Below, piece by piece: positions 9,002 through 13,877 of a DNA stretch of 13,877 bases. Position 1 is the stretch's first letter. Each line of letters opens with the position of its first letter. Source of the stretch: Flagellimonas eckloniae. GTDB taxonomy: Bacteria; Bacteroidota; Bacteroidia; Flavobacteriales; Flavobacteriaceae. The notes under the pieces were generated by a model, which saw only the letters and a list, made by a program, of their open reading frames with translations, did not search any database and was not told the origin of the DNA. The stretch covers positions 1-13,877 of the forward strand of contig NZ_LCTZ01000001.1 in the NCBI RefSeq assembly GCF_001413955.1. Direction: 5' to 3'. The position numbers and the translations under genes were made by a program.

Positions 9002-10264
9002 ATGAAAAAAAGACAATTTTTAAAACGCTTGGGGCAAGCGGCGGTGGTCACGCCTTTTCTTTCAATACCGGTAAGCGCACAAAATGAAGATACAAACCTA
9101 CCTTACCCTAAAAACAATGATGATGAATTTTGGAAAAGAATCCGAAAGGACTACTCCCTTAAACCAGACTATATAAATCTTGAAAATGGGTACTACAATT
9201 TTGTGCCCATCCCAATCATGAACAACCATCTTAAGCATATTAAGAATGTAAATTATGAAGCTTCTTTTTATATGCGAACGGTACAGTGGGACAACAAGAA
9301 AAAAGTAGCTGCCAGACTGGCAAATTTGGTCGGCTGTCAGTCTGAAGAATTGATAATCACTCGTAATACTACGGAATCTTTGGATATGATTATTGGAGGA
9401 TATCCTTGGAAAAAAGGTGATGAAGCCATATTCGCCATTCAGGATTACGGTTCAATGCGAGACCATTTTCGTCAGATTAGTGAACGTTATGGTGTTGTTT
9501 GTAAAGAAGTTTCTGTACCGAACCATCCAAATTCGGATGATGAATTGGTTACATTATATGAATCCCAAATCACCTCAAACACCAGATTGATAATGGTCAG
9601 CCATATGATCAATATTACTGGACATATTCTTCCCATCCGTAAAATTTGTGATATGGCACATAGCTATGGAGTTGAGGTTTTGGTAGATGGTGCACATTGT
9701 ATAGGCCATTTTGAGGTCAACATTAGTGAATTGAATTGTGACTATTACGGTTCAAGTCTGCATAAATGGTTAAGTGCTCCTTTGGGCACGGGCATGTTAT
9801 ATGTTGCCAAGAAAAATATTGGAAAAATATGGCCGCTATTGGCGGATCATGTAACTGATTCTGATAAAATTCAGCGATTGAACCATATCGGAACCCACCC
9901 TGTGCATTCAGATTTGGCCATAAATGATGCCATTGATTATCTTGAAATGATTGGATTGAAACGAAAGGAAAATAGACTGCGATTCATTCAAAGGTACTGG
10001 AGCGATCAATTGCGAAATGTTGAAAATGTAATTATCAATACCCCGGAGGCAGAAGAACGAAGTTGTGGAATAGCCAATGTTGGTCTCACCAATATGGGAG
10101 CCAAGGATTTGGCCAAGACCTTACTGGAAGAGTTTCAGATATGGACCGTTGGAATTGAATATGCCAACGTGAATGGTTGTAGGATAACCCCCAACGTATA
10201 TACTACTACAGAAGAGCTTGATAAATTTGTAACGGTAATAAAAACATTAGCAAAGAGAGCATAA
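9002..10264 (+). CDS. Exported class V aminotransferase-fold PLP enzyme
   Basis: This 420-aa protein is of the class V aminotransferase group (cysteine desulfurase / isopenicillin N epimerase-like fold type I). Residues 1-26 form an export signal: KKRQFLKRLGQ resembles a twin-arginine motif with Lys-Arg in place of Arg-Arg, then a hydrophobic stretch, then SVSA-like cleavage (PVSA before QNED). Tat export would fit an enzyme folded around its cofactor. PLP-site residues visible are TRNTTESLD (120-128, phosphate-binding turn), His-201 in MVSHMINITG, Asp-229 in LVDGAH (pyridine nitrogen), Lys-255 in SSLHKWL (Schiff base) and Arg-394 in GCRITPN (substrate carboxylate). The active site looks complete. 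The substrate is unknown; epimerase, lyase or desulfurase chemistry cannot be separated by eye. It is divergent from the 7TM-AraC regulator and its stop lies 3 bases from that of the convergent phosphoesterase. Confidence 0.92.
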   Translation: MKKRQFLKRLGQAAVVTPFLSIPVSAQNEDTNLPYPKNNDDEFWKRIRKDYSLKPDYINLENGYYNFVPIPIMNNHLKHIKNVNYEASFYMRTVQWDNKKKVAARLANLVGCQSEELIITRNTTESLDMIIGGYPWKKGDEAIFAIQDYGSMRDHFRQISERYGVVCKEVSVPNHPNSDDELVTLYESQITSNTRLIMVSHMINITGHILPIRKICDMAHSYGVEVLVDGAHCIGHFEVNISELNCDYYGSSLHKWLSAPLGTGMLYVAKKNIGKIWPLLADHVTDSDKIQRLNHIGTHPVHSDLAINDAIDYLEMIGLKRKENRLRFIQRYWSDQLRNVENVIINTPEAEERSCGIANVGLTNMGAKDLAKTLLEEFQIWTVGIEYANVNGCRITPNVYTTTEELDKFVTVIKTLAKRA

Positions 10265-10267
10265 AGG

Positions 10268-11168
10268 CTATTCCGTTTTATAATGTGCTAATTTTTCAGG
10301 GCCTTCCAGCAAAATCCGAACAATTTGTAGCGTACCATCAGGTTTTGTTGCAATTTGCCACTTGATTAATGAAATTTTCCCATTTTCAATCTCAATTCCG
10401 GTAATACTTCTTGGGTGAACACAACTACCATCATTAAACAAAGGAATTTGACCTGGTTCGGGAAAGCGAGGTCTATGCGTATGCCCTACAATTGTAATTT
10501 TAAGGGTATTCTTTAAAATCCAACGCTTGATCCGCCGTTCAATTCGTATGAGTTCTTTGTAGTTTTTAGCTGGACTGGTTGGATCTGCAATTCCAACCAC
10601 CTGTAAAGGTTTCCAAAGAATGCGAACCAAAAACCGACCAATACGCCAACAAACATAATTCCACCAATCGGCCTGGTGTCCATGGGTGCAGAACAGTTCT
10701 TGTCCATTTTCCTTATGTTTTAGAATAAGTGCTTCATGGTACGTTATGCCTTCAAAAAGAGCCTTGTCCGAATCATCAATAGGTTCAAAATAACTTGAGA
10801 GATGTTTGCTCACATAAGTCTCGTCCCTATATACCATATCATGATTTCCCCAAACCATATGTAACCGGTTTTCCAAATGGAATTGACGTAACAATTGAAA
10901 AAATATTTTTGTGAGCTTCAAAAATGGATTCAAAGCTGAGGTTTTTCCCATAGTTCGTCGCCATCGCCCCAGTTCACAATACTCAAATCCTTCACGATAA
11001 TAATGGTTTAGAGCATGAAAATAAATGTTTCGGTTATTTGCGAAATCATCAGCAAAGCTATTATCTCCCCTATGGCAATCGCTAAAAAAGATAAACTTTG
11101 AGTCATCATCAAAAAGAGATGATTTTGGCATTTTGGTAAGCGCGGTCAAGTCTTGTGGTCGATGACAT
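10268..11168 (-). pseudogene. Calcineurin-like metallophosphoesterase, right copy with four run-length frameshifts
   Basis: This is the mirror copy of the intact gene at 2342-3238. Four homopolymers are one base longer here: the 5-base run at 11111-11115 (4 in the partner), 4 at 10967-10970 (3), 5 at 10942-10946 (4) and 6 at 10898-10903 (5). The first shift puts the normal ATG at 11168 out of frame, so the continuous frame appears to start at ATG 11212 with a different N-terminus. The next three shifts garble about 20 residues (GRWRRTMGKTSALNPFLKL where the intact copy reads GDGDELWENLSFESIFEAH), destroying the second metal-binding block GD, before the frame returns at FFQLLRQF. The 314-aa frame from 11212 is thus an artefact of four compensating errors. 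The active-site blocks DxH, GNHD, HGH and GHTH are still readable. Confidence 0.88.
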
Positions 11169-11227
11169 TCAGCAAATTTTACTAAATATCTAAAAATTGC
11201 AGTTAAAACCATAAAGATTCCCTTAAC

Positions 11228-11257
11228 ATTGGCGCATATTTTCTTTTTGTAACTTTA
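11228..11257 (+). promoter_or_regulatory. Candidate Bacteroidota promoter of the GAF gene
   Basis: ATTG (11228-11231) and TAACTTTA (11250-11257) are separated by 18 bases. They resemble the Bacteroidota primary-sigma -33 (TTTG) and -7 (TAnnTTTG) elements, each with a single mismatch. The start codon of the GAF gene lies 26 bases after the -7 element, leaving a short leader. The mirror copy is at 2253-2282. This is a by-eye motif match only. Confidence 0.4.
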
Positions 11258-11283
11258 TAGGCTAAACCTCGTCTAATACTGGT

Positions 11284-13656
11284 ATGGAGCAAAACTACAA
11301 TGCTGAAAGTCCCATGTTGCAGTTGATAAGTTTCAATAAATTATTGGAACACTATGATAATCAGCTAGAAAGCAAGGATGTGTACTTGGTAAATAGGGCC
11401 AAGCACGTATTGGATGCACAGGCACCTTTTCCTGAACTACGGGAAGGTTTTGATGATGTTGGGCTGTTAAAGAAGCATGAGGATGTGATTAGCACCATTC
11501 TGGCGGACACATTTGCCCCGGTGCTTACCTTGAATGAGATTAAGACAGCTTCCACGCCATTTGATAATTTGGTTTTTAACTCCTCCGAAAGGTTTCAAAA
11601 TATTTTGCAGAATGCAGGTGAAGGATTTGAGCTGGAAATCCGGAATTTACCCATGGAGCTCAATTATATCATGAAATGTACCGTGGTACTGAGTTACTAC
11701 TACGGTTTTAAAATGGACTTTAAAAGACCTTTGTTTTATGATATTCCGGACGCAAATGGGGTAATGAGACATTATAGAATACTGTACAATGCAGATTTTA
11801 TGGAAATCATTCCTACAGACAAATCAAAGGAACTTTCTCAGGAAGACGTTGACGAACTCTTGGAAAATTTTGACAATCTAGATCTTTGGAAAGAAAAAAT
11901 ACCGCCAAACAGTTTTATTTCAAAGGGTTTTGTAATCTCCAATATGTTCGATGTAACTGCCGAACATTCCATTTCGGAAATAAAATCCACACTTATTGGA
12001 AGCAATAAAAGAGGAAATGAAAACTTTATGGACAGTTTTCAGGATACCTTTAGGTCGCTTTTTAACCTTAAAAAAATCAGCGTTGGGTTTGCGGGATATG
12101 ATTCCAAGACAAATCGATTCCTAAAAATATATGGGAAGGGTATCGAAAGCCACATTCTAAAGGGTAAGGAAATGGAATCTTGCGATACCATGCTATGCGG
12201 TTATTCCTATGATAAACTCTTTAAGGAGAACACCTATTTTGCCATTTCCAATGTAGAAAAATATTATAAAAAGACCAACGGAGGTCAACCCTACAAGAAC
12301 CTTCATGAGCAGGGGATAAAAAGTGCTATTTTGGCACCAATTGCGGACAATGGAAACCTTTTGGGTGTTTTGGAATTGGTTTCTACCACGGTAAATGAGC
12401 TTAACAGCATAAATGCGAACAAGCTGGATGATGTAATGCCATTTATTGTTTCCGCGGTTATACGATCCATAGAAGAAGAGGAAAATTTGGTTGATGCCAT
12501 TATTCAACACGAGTGTACAACGGTTCATTCTTCCGTCTATTGGAAATTTCAAGAGGAGGCCAAGCGGTTCATGTCGGACGAACTGATTGGAAATCAACCT
12601 GTTTTTAAGGAAATAGTATTTAAAGATGTTTATCCGCTGTATGGACAGATTGATATTAAGGAGTCCTCAAAAGAAAGAAATCTCTCAATACAGAGGGATT
12701 TAATGATTCAGCTTTCAGAAATTAATGAAGTACTCTGGTCAGCTGTCAAAAAGTATAAACTTCCCATTTATGAGGAGTTGATGTTTAGGGTGGACACCTA
12801 TCTTGAAGAGTTAAGAGAAACACTTTATACCCATACTGAGCAGGCAATTTTTGATTTTGTACAGGAAGAAGTAGCACCTGTTTTCAAACATTTAAAGAAA
12901 GAGGATAAGGAGATAAATCTGCTTGTTGAGAAGTATGAGAGTCAAATAGATCCAACTACAGAATCATATTACGACCATCGCCGGAATTATGACAATAGTG
13001 TGATGGAAGCCAATATGCAGCTTGCTTCTTTATTGGATAGAAAACAAGTTGATGCCCAAAAAATGTTTCCACATTACTTTGAGAGATACAAAACAGATGG
13101 AGTAGAGCACAATATGTATATTGGAAGTTCCATTGCCAATGACCGTAATTTTGATAAGCTTTACCTAAGTAATCTAAGGTTGTGGCAACTACAGGTTATG
13201 TGTGATATGGAAAACAAATATTACGCGCTTAAGACCAAACTTCCAGTAAAATTGGATGTGGCTTCCCTAATTTTAGTGTACAGTACTTCCCTGTCCATAC
13301 GATTTAGAATGGACGAAAAACGATTTGATGTAGATGGCACCTACAATGCCAGGTATGAAATCATTAAAAAGCGTATTGATAAATCATACATTAAAGGAAC
13401 CAATGAAAGATTGACCCAGAAGGGGAAATTGGCAATAGTATATTCCCAACGAAAAGACGAAAAGGAATATATGCGCTACATTAAATTCTTAAAAGCTAAA
13501 GGTTATTTTACAAATAACATTGAAATTGTAGAACTTGAAGGTTTGCAAGGTGTCACCGGACTTAAGGCAATAAGGGCTGAAATTCTATATACAAAGGACA
13601 CACAATCCGAAAGAACCTATACCTATAATGATTTAATGGAGGAATTGAAATCTTAG
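11284..13656 (+). CDS. GAF-domain protein of unknown function (intact copy)
   Basis: This 790-aa protein has no signal peptide or membrane helix. Residues 1-220 are a mostly helical N-terminal region of no recognised family. Residues about 225-400 look like a GAF ligand-binding domain: ISVGFAGYD strand, then the C-terminal strands AILAPIADNGNLLGVLELVS near 347-367 and a following helix. Residues 400-790 are long, charged and helical, with no histidine kinase, GGDEF, HD or helix-turn-helix motif visible, so output is not evident. GAF domains bind cyclic nucleotides, haem or other small molecules; the ligand here is unknown. Start ATG 11284 follows a promoter-like element, and the gene is divergent from the phosphoesterase (115-base gap). 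It ends 22 bases from the stop of the convergent Pycsar-effector-like gene. The frame is uninterrupted here, while the left copy has four run-length lesions. The arm boundary (13504/13505) falls inside this gene, 152 bases before its end. Confidence 0.9.
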   Translation: MEQNYNAESPMLQLISFNKLLEHYDNQLESKDVYLVNRAKHVLDAQAPFPELREGFDDVGLLKKHEDVISTILADTFAPVLTLNEIKTASTPFDNLVFNSSERFQNILQNAGEGFELEIRNLPMELNYIMKCTVVLSYYYGFKMDFKRPLFYDIPDANGVMRHYRILYNADFMEIIPTDKSKELSQEDVDELLENFDNLDLWKEKIPPNSFISKGFVISNMFDVTAEHSISEIKSTLIGSNKRGNENFMDSFQDTFRSLFNLKKISVGFAGYDSKTNRFLKIYGKGIESHILKGKEMESCDTMLCGYSYDKLFKENTYFAISNVEKYYKKTNGGQPYKNLHEQGIKSAILAPIADNGNLLGVLELVSTTVNELNSINANKLDDVMPFIVSAVIRSIEEEENLVDAIIQHECTTVHSSVYWKFQEEAKRFMSDELIGNQPVFKEIVFKDVYPLYGQIDIKESSKERNLSIQRDLMIQLSEINEVLWSAVKKYKLPIYEELMFRVDTYLEELRETLYTHTEQAIFDFVQEEVAPVFKHLKKEDKEINLLVEKYESQIDPTTESYYDHRRNYDNSVMEANMQLASLLDRKQVDAQKMFPHYFERYKTDGVEHNMYIGSSIANDRNFDKLYLSNLRLWQLQVMCDMENKYYALKTKLPVKLDVASLILVYSTSLSIRFRMDEKRFDVDGTYNARYEIIKKRIDKSYIKGTNERLTQKGKLAIVYSQRKDEKEYMRYIKFLKAKGYFTNNIEIVELEGLQGVTGLKAIRAEILYTKDTQSERTYTYNDLMEELKS

Positions 13657-13678
13657 TAATAAGTTTCTTTATGCTACT

Positions 13679-13877
13679 CTATCCGGCCCCAAAAAAATGA
13701 AATGCGAGGCCAAATGCCAATACAGATATTACTATCCCTATAATAAAAATAGTATAGGTTGTTCTCAATATCTTATACTTTCTATTTAGGACAAGCCCCA
13801 GAAAATAAAGGTCTTTGGTAAGTGAAGAATAAATGTAGTCCTTGTCTTTTACCAATTCTTGGATGGCCCATTCATAT
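13679..13877 (-). CDS. C-terminal end of a Pycsar-effector-type (DUF5706-like) membrane protein, partial
   Basis: The frame enters at the window edge and gives 65 residues ending at TAG (13679-13681): it begins YEWAIQELVKDKDYIYSS, continues LTKDLYFLGLVLNRKYK, then ILRTTYTIFIIGIVISVLAF, and ends GLAFHFFGAG. The pattern Y-x-L-G-x-V-L-x-x-K-Y-x-x-L-R followed by a single C-terminal membrane helix resembles what I know of the Pycsar-effector transmembrane domain (DUF5706). In Bacteroidota this is often fused behind an HD phosphohydrolase domain in a protein of about 400 aa; the N-terminal part lies outside the window. In Pycsar defence the effector responds to cCMP or cUMP made by a uridylate/cytidylate cyclase, but no cyclase is visible here, so a defence role is not supported. 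It is tail-to-tail with the GAF gene. Too short to have been picked up as a standard ORF; identified by reading the minus strand. Confidence 0.65.
   Translation of the reverse strand, partial: YEWAIQELVKDKDYIYSSLTKDLYFLGLVLNRKYKILRTTYTIFIIGIVISVLAFGLAFHFFGAG

Larger units (their letters stand above)
6796..13504 (-). repeat. Right arm of a giant inverted repeat
   Basis: This is the mirror copy of 1-6709. The arm continues without a break into unique sequence after 13504, completing the GAF gene and its neighbour, so this side is joined to the rest of the genome and is the better representative of the real locus. It carries four +1 homopolymer changes, all within the phosphoesterase gene (10898-10903, 10942-10946, 10967-10970, 11111-11115). 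Elsewhere its reading frames are intact. Confidence 0.98.

Noticed and set aside
10268..11212. A 314-aa phosphoesterase variant with an alternative N-terminus as a distinct paralogue
   Set aside because: The differences from the 298-aa copy come wholly from four +1 homopolymer changes; the nucleotides are otherwise the same and the second metal-binding block is lost in the garbled stretch.
1..13504. Covalently closed hairpin telomere of a linear replicon, read through by the assembler
   Set aside because: A hairpin telomere would give a palindrome without an unpaired centre, or with only a tiny one. Here there are 86 unpaired bases that continue a coding frame, and a conserved gene is cut inside its last motif. 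Nothing like a telomere resolvase site is seen.
1..13504. Composite transposon or invertible phase-variation cassette
   Set aside because: No transposase, recombinase or site-specific recombination gene lies in the arms or the spacer, and the spacer is an 86-base piece of a gene, not a switchable promoter or cassette.
13657..13678. Bidirectional terminator between the convergent GAF and Pycsar-effector-like genes
   Set aside because: The 22-base gap has no GC-rich inverted repeat with a T-run that I can see. The CCGGCCCC plus A-run just after it lies in coding sequence and lacks a matching stem.

Overview
The window is dominated by one structure: a giant inverted repeat. Positions 1-6709 reappear, reverse-complemented, at 6796-13504 (6709 bases each), on either side of an 86-base single-copy spacer at 6710-6795. 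Only 13505-13877 and the spacer are unique. There are therefore about six real genes here, most of them present twice in mirror image. The A+T-rich base composition (strongly AT by eye), the lack of Shine-Dalgarno leaders, promoter-like TAnnTTT elements and the protein types (7TM-AraC regulator, a long GAF protein, a Pycsar-effector-type membrane protein) all suggest a marine-type Flavobacteriaceae (Bacteroidota). The genus cannot be told.

Reading from the right-hand unique end inward, the gene order is: the C-terminal end of a Pycsar-effector-like membrane protein (-, 13679-13877); a 790-aa GAF-domain protein (+, 11284-13656), tail-to-tail with it; a calcineurin-like metallophosphoesterase (-, 10268-11168), divergent from the GAF gene; an exported PLP-dependent class V aminotransferase-fold enzyme (+, 9002-10264), which ends 3 bases from the phosphoesterase stop; a membrane-anchored AraC-type regulator (-, 7733-8905), divergent from the aminotransferase across an intergenic region that holds a perfect 9+9 palindrome; and an acyltransferase-3 membrane protein (-, from 7657), which runs into the spacer and is cut in its conserved C-terminal motif. 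Left of the spacer the same genes run back in mirror order until the GAF gene is cut by the window start.

The most economical reading is a fold-back (snap-back) chimera at a contig end, not a natural locus. The acyltransferase coding strand ends in GCACCAA, which can pair with TTGGTGC about 86 bases upstream on the same strand; extension from that hairpin yields exactly the observed palindrome. The arms differ mainly by single-base homopolymer length changes (nine extra bases at eight runs, one missing base), plus one G/A difference. These break the GAF and acyltransferase genes only in the left arm and the phosphoesterase only in the right arm. That is how long-read errors behave, not divergence under selection. 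Intact reference versions are: GAF, right arm; phosphoesterase, left arm; aminotransferase and regulator, either arm.

No CRISPR array, tRNA, rRNA, transposase or convincing defence operon is visible. No stretch over 300 bases lacks a gene. As for function, the regulator and acyltransferase form a probable two-gene operon for envelope or glycan modification, possibly coupled to the divergent exported aminotransferase-fold protein. The GAF protein and the Pycsar-effector-like protein have no assigned role here.
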